A DNA stretch of 64,000 nt from OLB6 sp964467455. Its GTDB lineage: Bacteria > Bacteroidota > Ignavibacteria > Kapaibacteriales > Kapaibacteriaceae. This document shows, in pieces, positions 1-9,440 of this stretch. The stretch lies in assembly GCA_964467455.1 (NCBI GenBank), contig CAYXQJ010000003.1:124001-188000 (forward strand). Direction: 5' to 3'. Position numbers and translations under genes: made by a program. Positions within the stretch are counted from its first letter, which is position 1. Every line of letters begins with the position of its first letter. Below the pieces are notes generated by a model, which made no database searches, had not been told where the DNA came from, and saw nothing but the letters and a program-made list of their open reading frames with translations.

Positions 1-81
1 ACGCTGGTCGTAGCGCTCAAGCGTGAAGAAGTACGGGATATCGAGTTCTTCTTGCGGGGTTTCGTGTTCGATCTCGGTCAT
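1..81 (-). CDS. 5' end of an unidentified gene (partial)
   Basis: The minus strand is open from an ATG at 81 to the window edge and encodes 27 residues beginning MTEIEHETPQEELDIPYFF. The ATG overlaps the scpA stop in an ATGA quartet, so the gene is the next cistron of the asparaginase-alr-scpA operon. ScpB often follows ScpA, but this N-terminus does not look like ScpB and I cannot identify the product. The visible part is acidic and shows no signal peptide. Confidence 0.5.
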   Translation of the reverse strand, partial: MTEIEHETPQEELDIPYFFTLERYDQR

Positions 82-824
82 GAGGGTTCCTGTTCAGGTT
101 CGTTCAGTCGGGCCGCAACAACGATGTCGTCGAACGACTCATCTTGTTGAATGCGAATAAGGGCATTCTTGGCCAGTTCGAGAAGGGCCAGGAAGGTGAC
201 CACGATGTGCATCTTCGTCAAACCGTTGATCAGTTCGAAGAAGCGCACACTCGGTCGTACACGAAGAAGGTGCACCACTTCTTCGGCTTTTTCTTCTACG
301 GTGATCGGGAAACGCGTGACAACGTGCGGATCATCGTGGACCGGTGCTTTGTCGATCGCTCGCTTTAATGCCTTGAGCAGGTCAAAGAGTGTTGCGTTGC
401 GATAGTTCCCGGATTCAGAGGCATGGATCTCTTCGGCATCAAAGACTTGACGGTACAATACATACCGCTGTTCATCGGCCTGCGTAGCCAACGTCTCCGA
501 TGCTTCTTTGAATCGTTTGTATTCCAGGAGGCGACGGACAAGTTCCGCACGCGGATCGTCTTCGTCCAGCCCGTCCAAAATGCCCCCTTCCTTCTCTTCA
601 CGCGGAAGGAGCATCTGGGCTTTGATCTGGATCAACATCGAGGCCATCACCACGAACTCTCCGGCTTGTTCGAGGTCGAGCATTTCCATCAATTGGACGT
701 ATTCGAGGAACTCGTGCGTGATCGACGCGATGGGGATGTCGTAGATATCCAACTCATCACGTTTGATGAAGAAGAGAAGGAGGTCCAACGGACCTTCAAA
801 GTTGCTCAGCCGAATATTATACAC
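78..824 (-). CDS. scpA: Segregation and condensation protein A
   Basis: ScpA is the kleisin subunit that bridges the SMC heads in the bacterial condensin SMC-ScpA-ScpB, acting in chromosome compaction and segregation. The N-terminus YNIRLSNFEGPLDLLLFFIK is the family's hallmark SMC-neck-binding segment, followed by DIYDIPIASITHEFLEYV and ending in a winged-helix-like C-terminal region. The length (248 aa) is normal. I chose the GTG at 824 because it gives the expected N-terminus and is preceded by an AAAGGAA ribosome-binding site. A longer frame upstream only re-reads the alr 3' end. The start overlaps the alr stop by 8 bp (GTGTATAA), so translation is probably coupled. The downstream cistron starts at an ATGA overlap. 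Confidence 0.93.
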   Translation of the reverse strand: MYNIRLSNFEGPLDLLLFFIKRDELDIYDIPIASITHEFLEYVQLMEMLDLEQAGEFVVMASMLIQIKAQMLLPREEKEGGILDGLDEDDPRAELVRRLLEYKRFKEASETLATQADEQRYVLYRQVFDAEEIHASESGNYRNATLFDLLKALKRAIDKAPVHDDPHVVTRFPITVEEKAEEVVHLLRVRPSVRFFELINGLTKMHIVVTFLALLELAKNALIRIQQDESFDDIVVAARLNEPEQEPS

Positions 825-1977
825 GAGGTTCCTTTCGTTCGCCCACGGCAACGTCGGCATAGGCGCCAACATACTTCCGCGGGACGCGTGCACTCACGAG
901 CGTCGTGATCTCGTACGGGATCGTATGCGCCCATTGAGCAATGTCGATCGCATCGATGGAATGCAGTCGACCTCGAGCATCGCTCTGTCGACCCAGGAAC
1001 ACGACCTCGTCGCCGATGGCAACGTTATCCGAACCCACGTCGACCATACACTCATCCATGCAGATCGTCCCGACCACGGGATACTCTTTACCGCCGATCA
1101 AGCAGCGCGCCGTTCCCGTCAAACCACGAAGATAGCCATCGCCGTAGCCGATGGGCACCGTTGCGATCGTTGTCTCGTTCGAGGCCATGTATCGCTGTCC
1201 GTAGCTGACCGTATCGCCCGGCCAGATACGACGCAACGACAAGACCCGCGACGTGATGGACATCACGGGACGAAGCAGCATTTCTTCATCGGCCGGTGAT
1301 GAATATCCGTACATCGATAGACCCGGACGGATCATCGAGAAATGTGCGAAGGGGGCTTGCCAGATACCTCCGGTATTTGCGGCATGGATCAGTTCGAATT
1401 GATGTCCGTGTTCCTGCAGCCGTTCGATCACCCGTTCGAACCGACCGATCTGTTCGCGAATGAACGGATGATGCAGCTCGTCAGCCGTCGCAAAGTGTGT
1501 ACACAACCCTTCGACCTTCAGGCCCGGCAATGCACAGACCACGCCGGCCTGCTCAACAACGTCGTGCACAGTGAAGCCGTCGCGATGCATGCCGGTATCA
1601 ACATACAGATGCGCCGTCACCGTCGTCCCCGCCGCGACAGCCGCCGCAGAGAGGTGTTCGGCTTGTTCTCGTGAACAGATCACGACGCCGATGTTGTGGG
1701 CGATGATCAGTTCTGCTTCGTGTGGCTCATTGGGCGTCAGAACCAGGATAGGAACGCTGATCTCGGCCTTGCGGAGTTGCACGGCCTCATCAACAAAGGC
1801 AACACCTAACATGTCAATGTTCACGGCTTCGAGGATTCGAGCCGTGGGGATCATACCATGACCGTAGGCATTGGCTTTGACCATTCCCAGGATCCGCGCA
1901 TTCGGTGCTCGTTTCCGGATCACTCCAATGTTCCAGACAAAGGCATCGGTATCGATCGTTGCGACCGTGCTTCTCAT
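817..1977 (-). CDS. alr: Alanine racemase
   Basis: This PLP enzyme interconverts L- and D-alanine for peptidoglycan synthesis in the cytosol. The PLP-lysine segment MVKANAYGHG places the Schiff-base Lys near residue 34. The second catalytic base is the Tyr of VSYGQRYMA. Length is 386 aa, typical for Alr. The start at 1977 lies in an ATGA overlap with the end of the asparaginase gene and gives the expected short N-terminus (MRSTVATIDTDAF). The gene sits second in an operon with asparaginase upstream and scpA downstream, with every junction overlapping. One AGGGGGC-type heptamer lies in the gene at 1350. Confidence 0.95.
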   Translation of the reverse strand: MRSTVATIDTDAFVWNIGVIRKRAPNARILGMVKANAYGHGMIPTARILEAVNIDMLGVAFVDEAVQLRKAEISVPILVLTPNEPHEAELIIAHNIGVVICSREQAEHLSAAAVAAGTTVTAHLYVDTGMHRDGFTVHDVVEQAGVVCALPGLKVEGLCTHFATADELHHPFIREQIGRFERVIERLQEHGHQFELIHAANTGGIWQAPFAHFSMIRPGLSMYGYSSPADEEMLLRPVMSITSRVLSLRRIWPGDTVSYGQRYMASNETTIATVPIGYGDGYLRGLTGTARCLIGGKEYPVVGTICMDECMVDVGSDNVAIGDEVVFLGRQSDARGRLHSIDAIDIAQWAHTIPYEITTLVSARVPRKYVGAYADVAVGERKEPRV

Positions 1978-2981
1978 ATCGTTGCCGCCTCCTGCTCGTC
2001 GACCCATTCGAAGGCCTTTCTGATCCGATCGGCATCACATCCGGCACCGAGGGCACAGAGTAACTTGATCCGGGCCTTGGGTCCGTTGAGATAGTCAGCG
2101 AACATCACACCGGACTTGTGCAGGTGGAGTCCAGCACCATCATACGCGTAGACATGCTCGACGCGCCCTACGGGGCAGCGCGAGACCAACACAACAGGGA
2201 GGTTGCGTTGGACGGCGCCGACCAAGGCCGTGTAGACCGGTGGCGTGACGTTGCCGACGCCAAAAGCCTCGATCACGATCCCCACCGCCCCCTGAGAACA
2301 AGCAGCTTCGATAAGGGATCCGTCCATTCCGGCATAACTCTTGAACAACGGAACAGTGCCCGGGATACGTTCTACGGCGAAGGTCTCGCGATGGATCGGA
2401 CGACGATGGATGAGGACGTGGTTATTCGTCACGCGGCCAAGAGGGCCGAAGTTCGGGCTTGAGAAGGTCGACACATCGGCCGTGTCCTCCTTGGTGACCT
2501 CTGACGCGGCGTGGATGTCGCCTCCTAGGCACACCAGCGTGCCGAGTCCACGTGAAGCGGGATGGGCGGCCACGGCGATGGCATCACGAAGGTTTCTCGG
2601 GCCGTCCCAGTCGGCTTCGCTGGAATTACGCATAGCGCCGATCACAACGATGGGCTTGTCGGTCTTGACCGATGAATCAAGGAAATAGGCCGTTTCTTCG
2701 AGGGTATCGGTACCGTGAGTGACCACGACGCCGTCGATCTCCGGCCGTTCTAAGTAGCCGCGGATGACCTTTGCCACTTCCAACATGCGGTCGGGCGTGA
2801 TATGCGGCCCAGGGAACGTGCCGTATTCATGCACATGGATCTCGGCCATGGCATAGACGTCCGGGACGTGGGAAAGGATCTCACCCCCGGAAAGACTGGG
2901 CACAACGCCGCCCCACTCGCGATCTAGAGTGGAGGCGATGGTTCCGCCAGTGAACACGATCACGATCTGCGGCTTCTGCAT
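1974..2981 (-). CDS. L-asparaginase, type I/II family
   Basis: This enzyme hydrolyses L-asparagine to aspartate and ammonia. The N-terminal catalytic Thr is in VFTGGTIAST and the second active-site block is VVTHGTDTLEETAYF with the Thr-Asp pair. The family segment around GAMRNSSEADWDGPRNL follows. It is 335 aa, the usual size. No signal peptide is visible, so a cytosolic (AnsA-like) location is likely. It is the first gene of the leftward operon that continues into alr and scpA. A promoter-like TATTATTG lies 5 nt before the ATG, suggesting a near-leaderless mRNA. Substrate preference (Asn versus Gln) cannot be read from the sequence. Confidence 0.92.
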   Translation of the reverse strand: MQKPQIVIVFTGGTIASTLDREWGGVVPSLSGGEILSHVPDVYAMAEIHVHEYGTFPGPHITPDRMLEVAKVIRGYLERPEIDGVVVTHGTDTLEETAYFLDSSVKTDKPIVVIGAMRNSSEADWDGPRNLRDAIAVAAHPASRGLGTLVCLGGDIHAASEVTKEDTADVSTFSSPNFGPLGRVTNNHVLIHRRPIHRETFAVERIPGTVPLFKSYAGMDGSLIEAACSQGAVGIVIEAFGVGNVTPPVYTALVGAVQRNLPVVLVSRCPVGRVEHVYAYDGAGLHLHKSGVMFADYLNGPKARIKLLCALGAGCDADRIRKAFEWVDEQEAATI

Positions 2982-2986
2982 GATTG

Positions 2987-2994
2987 CAATAATA
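2987..2994 (-). promoter_or_regulatory. Candidate -7 promoter element of the asparaginase operon
   Basis: The minus strand reads TATTATTG, one mismatch from the Bacteroidetes-type -7 consensus TAnnTTTG. It ends 5 nt before the start codon at 2981. No convincing upstream -33 element was identified. Assignment is by resemblance and position only. Confidence 0.35.
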
Positions 2995-3044
2995 GGGGTT
3001 ATGAAAAGGCAGGAGCGACCCGACTTTTCAACAGGTCCAGTTCG

Positions 3045-3052
3045 TAGTTTTG
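3045..3052 (+). promoter_or_regulatory. Candidate -7 promoter element of the hisC-hpd-gdh group
   Basis: TAGTTTTG matches TAnnTTTG exactly and ends 7 nt before the hisC ATG at 3060. No Shine-Dalgarno sequence lies between them, so transcription probably starts at or very near the ATG. A T-rich stretch (about 3024-3028) could be part of the upstream element. Confidence 0.5.
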
Positions 3053-3059
3053 CCTAGAT

Positions 3060-4169
3060 ATGATCAAGGGTCCAAACCATTTGAACAGCGTGGCAGCGTA
3101 CCGTCCGGGCGCTTCTGCTGATCAGATCCGACGCGAGTACGGCTTGTCCAACGTTGAGAAGCTGGCATCGAATGAGAATCCGTTCGGGCCGTCGCCCCTC
3201 GCCATCGCAGCCGCTACCGAAGCCTTGCGCACCGCCCATCTTTATGGCGACGGCGGCATGGCACTTCGCGAACGTCTTGCAGCACACCATGCAGTGCATG
3301 TTGATCAGATCACCGTGCATAACGGCAGCGACGCTATCATCCATCAAGTGATGAGGACGTTCTTGTCGGAAGGGGGCACAGCACTCTCCGCTTACGGCGG
3401 CTTTGTGAGTTTTGGGATCGCCGTGCGAACGATGGGCATCACGCCACAGTTCGTTTCGCTGGATGCCGACTATCGTTTCGATGTCGAAGCTCTTGCTGCA
3501 GCGATCACGCCAGAGACCAAGATCATCTACATCCCCAATCCGAACAACCCCACCGGCACGTACATCACCAAAGATGAAGTGTCGTGGTTGTTGGAGCGCA
3601 TGCCCGACGACCGGCTTCTCGTCTTGGACGAGGCCTACCATGAGTATGCGACCTTCCTCGCCCCCGAGACGTATCCCGATGCCATCGCTCTCGATCATCC
3701 CAACGTGCTGTCATTGCGAACCTTCTCCAAGGCCTACGGTCTTGCAGCTCTTCGCGTCGGCTATGCCGTTGGCCATGCCGACGTCCTCAAGTGGCTACTC
3801 AAGACCAAACTACCGTTCGACCCGAATGTGATCGGCTGTGCAGCGGCCATTGCTGCATTGGATGACCAGCATCATGTGCAGAAGACGGTCGAGACCAATG
3901 CCGCAGCGATCGCACTGCTGTCGAGCACGTTGCGTGAAGAAGGCTACACGACCACATCCAGTGTTGCCAACTTCGTCACCGTCGATTGTGGCGATGCAGA
4001 ACAGGCAACGGCCTTCCATCGCGCCCTACTCGAACATGGGTTCATTGCCCGCCCCCTATCAGGATTTGGTCTGCCGACGTGTGTGCGTATCAGCACGGGT
4101 ACACCAGAGCAGAATCTTCGACTTGCCACCACACTGCGCGTGTTGGCATCGACCTTTGTGACAGTTTGA
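3060..4169 (+). CDS. hisC: Histidinol-phosphate / aromatic aminotransferase (HisC family)
   Basis: This is a fold-type I PLP aminotransferase of 369 aa. Diagnostic segments are SNENPFGPSP, IPNPNNPTGTY and LDEAYHEYA, and the PLP lysine near residue 224 lies in RTFSKAYGLAALR. HisC enzymes convert imidazole-acetol phosphate to histidinol phosphate, but close relatives use phenylalanine or tyrosine. No other histidine genes are nearby and the next gene, 18 bp downstream, is 4-hydroxyphenylpyruvate dioxygenase. A role supplying 4-hydroxyphenylpyruvate from tyrosine is therefore plausible; this is inference from context. No ribosome-binding site precedes the ATG, consistent with a leaderless start. 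Confidence 0.85.
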   Translation: MIKGPNHLNSVAAYRPGASADQIRREYGLSNVEKLASNENPFGPSPLAIAAATEALRTAHLYGDGGMALRERLAAHHAVHVDQITVHNGSDAIIHQVMRTFLSEGGTALSAYGGFVSFGIAVRTMGITPQFVSLDADYRFDVEALAAAITPETKIIYIPNPNNPTGTYITKDEVSWLLERMPDDRLLVLDEAYHEYATFLAPETYPDAIALDHPNVLSLRTFSKAYGLAALRVGYAVGHADVLKWLLKTKLPFDPNVIGCAAAIAALDDQHHVQKTVETNAAAIALLSSTLREEGYTTTSSVANFVTVDCGDAEQATAFHRALLEHGFIARPLSGFGLPTCVRISTGTPEQNLRLATTLRVLASTFVTV

Positions 4170-4187
4170 ATCGATCAGGAGTCTACC

Positions 4188-5315
4188 ATGTCCACCGAAA
4201 CACTTGAATCACCTGTCGCCGTTGAACAAGACTTTTTGCCGATCAACGGTACAGACTACATTGAATTCTATGTCGGCAACGCGAAACAGGCCTCATACTT
4301 CTATCGCACGGCCTTTGGCTTCAAGCTGATCGCATATGCAGGGCCGGAGACGGGTGTTCGTGATCGCGCTAGCTACGTGCTCCAACAAGGCAAGATCCGC
4401 CTGATCTTGACGACGCCGATGCATCCCGACAATCCCATCACCGAACACCTTGCGAAACACGGCGACGGCGTGAAGGTACTGGCACTGTGGGTGGACGATG
4501 CGCGCAAGTCGTGGGAAGAGACCACGAAGCGTGGAGCCGTTAGTGCGGCGGAACCCACGGTATTGTCGGACGAACATGGTGAGGTTGTAACGGCATCGAT
4601 CCACACGTATGGCGACACCATCCATACGTTCGTTGAGCGTCGCAACTATCACGGCCTGTTCATGCCCGGCTTCGAGCCGATGGACGACGGATATCACACC
4701 GAGCCGATCGGTCTGCTGTATGTAGACCACTGCGTTGGCAATGTTGAGCTGGGGAAAATGAACTACTGGGTGAAGTTCTATGAAGAGGTCATGGGCTTCA
4801 AGATCCTGTTGACGTTCGATGACAACGACATTTCTACGGAGTATTCTGCGTTGATGTCGAAAGTGATGTCGAACGGCAACGGCTACATCAAATTCCCGAT
4901 CAACGAACCGGCAGCGGGTAAGAAGAAAAGTCAGATCGAAGAGTATCTCGACTTCTATCATGGCCCGGGTGTACAGCACATCGCCGTAGCTACCCACGAC
5001 ATTGTTCATACGGTGAGCGCGCTGCGTCATCGTGGCGTGCAGTTCCTTGACATTCCGCAGAGCTATTACGACGACCTCCTCGACCGCGTCGGCCACATCG
5101 ATGAAGACATCGAAGATCTTCGTCGGCTCAACATCCTCGTCGACCGCGATGATGAAGGATATCTCCTGCAGATCTTCACCAAGCCGGTCGAAGATCGTCC
5201 GACGCTTTTTTACGAGATCATTCAACGTAAGGGTGCTCGATCCTTCGGCAAAGGCAATTTCCAAGCGTTGTTCGTTTCGATCGAGCGTGAACAAGAACGC
5301 AGAGGCAATCTCTAA
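4188..5315 (+). CDS. hpd: 4-hydroxyphenylpyruvate dioxygenase
   Basis: This non-haem iron enzyme converts 4-hydroxyphenylpyruvate to homogentisate in tyrosine catabolism. The three iron ligands can be placed: His in VDHCVGNVELGK, His in GVQHIAVATHD, and Glu in LFYEIIQRKG. The C-terminal block GARSFGKGNFQALF is characteristic of HPPD rather than the related hydroxymandelate synthase. It has two VOC domains and 375 aa, as expected. It lies between an aminotransferase and a glutamate dehydrogenase, which together could run tyrosine transamination and recycle glutamate. Homogentisate dioxygenase is not in this window. Confidence 0.96.
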   Translation: MSTETLESPVAVEQDFLPINGTDYIEFYVGNAKQASYFYRTAFGFKLIAYAGPETGVRDRASYVLQQGKIRLILTTPMHPDNPITEHLAKHGDGVKVLALWVDDARKSWEETTKRGAVSAAEPTVLSDEHGEVVTASIHTYGDTIHTFVERRNYHGLFMPGFEPMDDGYHTEPIGLLYVDHCVGNVELGKMNYWVKFYEEVMGFKILLTFDDNDISTEYSALMSKVMSNGNGYIKFPINEPAAGKKKSQIEEYLDFYHGPGVQHIAVATHDIVHTVSALRHRGVQFLDIPQSYYDDLLDRVGHIDEDIEDLRRLNILVDRDDEGYLLQIFTKPVEDRPTLFYEIIQRKGARSFGKGNFQALFVSIEREQERRGNL

Positions 5316-5353
5316 ACGATCTACATTATCCACTCAATCCTTCGGATTGGACT

Positions 5354-6811
5354 ATGGCCACCAAGAAAACCGCAAAGAGCGGTTCCTCGCCGGCGATCCC
5401 GCACGGCTCTCAACCCTTCCTGCAGTCGGTCAATTACTACTTTGACAAGGCTGCAGCTCACCTCAATCAGCCCAAGGGCTTGATCGAGCAGATCCGCGTC
5501 TGCAACTCGGTCTATGCGATGCAGTTCCCTGTGCGCATCGGCGGAGACATCCAGGTGGTCCAAGCCTGGCGTGCAGAGCACAGCCACCACAAGCTCCCGA
5601 CCAAGGGCGGCATTCGTTATGCTGAGACGGTCGATCAAGACGAGGTGGAAGCACTCGCTGCACTGATGACGTACAAGTGCGCCGTTGTCGACGTGCCGTT
5701 TGGCGGTGGCAAGGGTGGTATCAAGATCAACCCGCACAAGTACACGGTTGACGAACTCGAGCGCATCACGCGTCGCTACACCGTCGAACTCATCAAGAAG
5801 AACTTCATCGGCCCATCCGTCGACGTTCCGGCACCGGACTACGGTACCGGTCCGCGCGAGATGGCATGGATCGCCGACACGTATCAAACGTTTGAAAAAG
5901 ACAACATCAACGCCCTCGCCTGCGTCACGGGCAAACCCGTCGGACAAGGTGGCGTGCGTGGTCGAACGGCTGCTACGGGACGTGGTCTCTACTTCGCCGT
6001 TCGTGAAGCCGTCAACGATGCTAAGTTGATGAAGCAACTCAAGATGACGACCGGTTTTGGCGACAAGACGGTCATCGTCCAGGGTTTCGGTAACGTGGGT
6101 TACCACGCCGCCAAGTTCCTCCAAGAAGGCGGCGCTACCGTGATCGGCATCATCGAGTGGGATGGCGCCGTCTATAATCCGAAAGGCATCGACGTTGAAG
6201 CCCTTCAGGCCCACCGCATCGCTACCGGCTCCATCACGAAGTTCCCGGGTGCCAAGACCATCAAGGAAGGCCTCAGCGTCCTTGAGTATGAATGCGACAT
6301 CCTCGTTCCGGCTGCTCTTGAGTCCCAGATCTACAAGGGCAATGCCTCCAAGATCAAGGCCAAGATCATCGCCGAAGGCGCCAATGGTCCTGTGACCTTC
6401 CACGCTGAAGAGATCCTGCTCAAGAAGGGCATCTTCGTAATGCCGGACATGTACGTCAACGCCGGCGGTGTGGTCGTCTCCTACTTCGAGTGGTTGAAGA
6501 ACATCTCCCACGTCCGCTTCGGCCGCATGGACAAGCGCTTTGAAGAAGGCACGAACCTTCGCATCATCGATACGATGGAAAGACTCACGGGCAAGAACCT
6601 CAATGCCTCTGAGCGACTCATCGTCACGAAGGGCGCCGACGAGGAAGACATCGTCAACTCCGGCCTCGAAGACACCATGATCGCTTCGTATCACTCCATC
6701 ATGGAAAACCTCTGGGGCAACAAGAAGGTGCACGACATGCGCACCGCTGCCTTCATGAACTCCATCGGTAAGATCGCTGAATCGTATCAACTCCTCGGCA
6801 TCTTCCCGTAA
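5354..6811 (+). CDS. gdhA: Glu/Leu/Phe/Val dehydrogenase (glutamate dehydrogenase)
   Basis: This enzyme oxidatively deaminates glutamate, or the reverse, with NAD(P). The substrate domain contains KLPTKGGIRYAETV and the catalytic-Lys segment KCAVVDVPFGGGKGG. The glycine-rich block APDYGTGPREMAWIADTY follows. The Rossmann dinucleotide site is VIVQGFGNVGYHAAKFL. The 485-aa length is slightly long because of an extended C-terminus after the usual end of the fold. It is 38 bp downstream of hpd and is followed by a strong terminator, so it probably ends this transcription unit. Cofactor choice cannot be decided from the sequence. Confidence 0.93.
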   Translation: MATKKTAKSGSSPAIPHGSQPFLQSVNYYFDKAAAHLNQPKGLIEQIRVCNSVYAMQFPVRIGGDIQVVQAWRAEHSHHKLPTKGGIRYAETVDQDEVEALAALMTYKCAVVDVPFGGGKGGIKINPHKYTVDELERITRRYTVELIKKNFIGPSVDVPAPDYGTGPREMAWIADTYQTFEKDNINALACVTGKPVGQGGVRGRTAATGRGLYFAVREAVNDAKLMKQLKMTTGFGDKTVIVQGFGNVGYHAAKFLQEGGATVIGIIEWDGAVYNPKGIDVEALQAHRIATGSITKFPGAKTIKEGLSVLEYECDILVPAALESQIYKGNASKIKAKIIAEGANGPVTFHAEEILLKKGIFVMPDMYVNAGGVVVSYFEWLKNISHVRFGRMDKRFEEGTNLRIIDTMERLTGKNLNASERLIVTKGADEEDIVNSGLEDTMIASYHSIMENLWGNKKVHDMRTAAFMNSIGKIAESYQLLGIFP

Positions 6812-6836
6812 GGGGCAAGCACATCGCTTAACCAAC

Positions 6837-6875
6837 AGCGGGGCGTTCTCAATGAGAACGCCCCGCTTTCATTTT
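6837..6875 (+). terminator. Rho-independent terminator after gdhA
   Basis: Arms 6838-6851 and 6853-6866 are perfect complements (GCGGGGCGTTCTCA and its reverse complement). They are followed by TTTCATTTT on the plus strand. The hairpin begins 26 bp after the gdhA stop. It may also stop leftward transcription, but the T-tract favours the plus strand. Confidence 0.85.
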
Positions 6876-6887
6876 CAATAGCTACAG

Positions 6888-6929
6888 ACCACCAACCACA
6901 GACCACCAACCACAGACCACTAACTATTG
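6888..6929. repeat. Heptamer tandem repeat, ACCACNN family (6 units)
   Basis: Six consecutive 7-bp units: ACCACCA, ACCACAG, ACCACCA, ACCACAG, ACCACTA, ACTATTG. The last unit contains the stop codon (CTA on the plus strand, TAG on the minus strand) and the final Gln codon of the T9SS gene to its right. A related four-unit array lies at 31766-31793. Confidence 0.85.
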
Positions 6930-9371
6930 TACAATGATCTTCACCACATCGGTCTGTCCACGCTGCTCGATCGACAAGACGTAGAGTCCGGCCGGAAGTA
7001 GGGATCCCGACAGATCGCGACGGTCCCAGCGCAGTTCGCCATTGCCGGAGAACTGAGCCACGACGTTCGCCGTGATCGTGTACACGCGAACGGTCATCAG
7101 TGCATCAGAGTCTGAGGTGATGCGCAACTCATCGGTCATCGGATTTGGTGCAACGTGTAAGCCGGCGATCACGGTCTCTTGTTCTTCAACAGAAGAGACC
7201 ACTTCGCGGACAAGCTCGACAACGTCTTCACCTGCCGTGGTCGTGATCACCAATTGTGCGGCTTCGCCAGTGGAGGCGATCGACTTCACACAGAGTTCAA
7301 GCGTGTTGTTCGCATCAACTGCTGCGGGAAGTGCGACGATCGGCGCGACCTCGTAGGTCGAAGCACCGTTGCCACGCAAGGCAACGGCCGTTACCATATT
7401 AGCGCAGCTGATCGCCACTGTGGACGCACACCGCGTTTGATCGACCTGTCCTTCAGCGAACTTGAGTGTGTCGACACTCATGTTCAAGACCGGCGTCCCA
7501 ACAACCGTCACCGTTAGCGTCTGCGTGCCAACCGACGAGACAAACTGTACGGTACCTGACTTCGTGCCGATCTCTGATGCATTCACACGGATCGTGACCG
7601 GAGCGGCCTGGCCCGGTGCCAGAACGATCGGAGCAGCAAACTCAACAACAGTGATCATCGACGTCGGATCAGCCGTTGCACTGTTGACCGAGATCTCTGT
7701 ACCACCAGTGTTCTGTACTAATCAGGTGAGTACAGTATCCTTGGTCGCACAGACTGCCAATTCGGTGAATCGCACGGCATCCGTTGACAATGCGAATACG
7801 CCGGGCCCTGCTTGTGGCGTGACCTTCACCTGGGCTGCGTTTGACTGCACTTCACCGCAAGGATTCGTGACAACAACCGTGTAGCGTCCGGAATCGGCAA
7901 GTGAGACAGACTGGATCCGCAGTGTGTCGTTGGTAGCGCCGGCAACATCTACGCCGCCTTTTTTCCATTGATAGGTCGCATTCGCGCCGCTATGAGCAAC
8001 AAAGAGCAACAACTGCTCACCAACCTTCAGATCGACACCTTTCGGCTGGTTCGTGATCGCCGGCGGGACGTCGACCACGAGATCGACCTCCGTGCTTGTT
8101 GACTGTGGTGTACAGGCACCGGTCACCCGGCAACGATACTTCCCGGCATCGCCGATACCTGTTGATGCGATTCGATACTCTTTGTTCGTTGCACCGGCGA
8201 TAGGTACGCCGTCTTTCAACCATTGGAAGGTAAGATCAGAACCCGACGCGTCAATACTGAAGGTAGCGGCCTGACCTTCGCATACATTCTGTGGATTCGG
8301 CTGCACCGTAATGGATGGCGGCACATTCACTGTCAGCACCGCCCCTTGCGTAGTTGCATTCTGATTGCAAGCAGTGATCACACAGTCATAGGTTCCGGCG
8401 TCATCAACCTTGAGATTGTTCAAGGTCAAGATCGCCGTCGTTGCACCCGGAATGTCGGTGCCGTTCTTGCGCCAACGATACACTAAGTTCGATCCAGCTG
8501 CTCCCGTGGTAAACGTGACGCCGCGACCCGCACATGCAGCCTGGCTTTGCGGCTGCGTTTGGATCGTTGGTGCACCGGAGATCGTGAAGTTGTTCGAGGT
8601 GACGAGAACTGCATTGTTCCGAGCGTCCATCAAGCGCAGTTGGTACACCGTTGATGTCGGCTGATTCGCGGGGATCGTCCAATCCAATTGTCCCGTCGTT
8701 GCGTCTGCATTCGTGCTGATCACGGTGACGTTTGCGAAATTGTCAGATGACAGCTCGATTCTCAACAACGTCATGCCCGTTTGCGTCCAACGGATCGCCA
8801 ACGTGTTGCCAACACAATAGCCCGCACCGCCGGTTGGCTGCGTCAGTGTCGCACCTGTGACGGTGATCTGCTTCTGTGCAGTGTTCCAGATATCGCCATT
8901 GTTATTGCCGTTATCATCTACAGCGTTCGCAGCTGCCCGGAAGGTATAGAGGCCATGTGCGGCTGGTGCCGTCCAGGAAAATGAGAACGTTGCTTGTTGG
9001 CCAACAAAGTCTTTCATGACGGAATGTGTGGCCTGTGTGCTCTCAAAGCGGACGTTGCCGTCCGTTGTGGTATAGGTACCCGATGGATTGCCGCCCGTGT
9101 TGGTGAATGCAGAGTTAAATCCGGCGGCTTGAAGATTCTGGTGCTGAACTTGGATCGTGAAATCAGCAGCGGCACCCGCGGCAATAGTATTGGGTCCACC
9201 TAATGTGATCCCGGTGGCATTATTGGCAGCACCACCGTGACAGAACCCGCCTCCACACCCTGCTTGATATTGACCGGTGATCCCGCCCGGATAGGCCGAT
9301 CCTTGAACTGTGGCAAGCAACAACACACACGCAATTCCTACCGCTGTGTGCCAGCGAAACAAACGCATCAT
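6924..9371 (-). pseudogene. Secreted Ig-like repeat protein with T9SS sorting domain, interrupted by an in-frame stop
   Basis: The gene reads as 816 codons on one frame, broken by a TGA at 7722-7724. The N-terminus is a signal peptide (MMRLFRWHTAVGIACVLLL) followed by a choice-of-anchor/Reeler-like domain with CGGGFCHGG. A Kre9-like beta domain (about 175-260) and three Ig-like domains (about 265-530), each with a YxC or YxV motif, follow. After the stop the frame continues through an abnormal-spindle-like beta domain to a type-A sorting domain (VAPNPMTDELRI to VVKIIVQ). Without read-through the product would lose the export signal. The codons flanking the TGA look like a 6-nt insertion into KDTVLT-VQNTGG. 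A sequencing error, a true nonsense mutation or recoding cannot be separated here. Confidence 0.75.
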
Positions 9372-9440
9372 CCTTCTCCTGATAAAGTGTCAATGGGACA
9401 GCGACAACTTACGTTAGAGAAAAGTTTCATGTTCGAACAC

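Noticed and set aside
4293..5333. A 346-codon open frame antisense to the dioxygenase gene
   Set aside because: It mirrors the strong codon bias of hpd and has no signal, motif or ribosome-binding site.
5321..6835. A 504-codon open frame antisense to glutamate dehydrogenase
   Set aside because: The sense frame has all dehydrogenase motifs. The antisense product has no recognisable domain, and its length follows from the G+C-rich codon pattern.
7713..7735. Selenocysteine read-through at the TGA
   Set aside because: The domain has no expected selenocysteine site, the hairpin is small, and no selenocysteine machinery is in the window.
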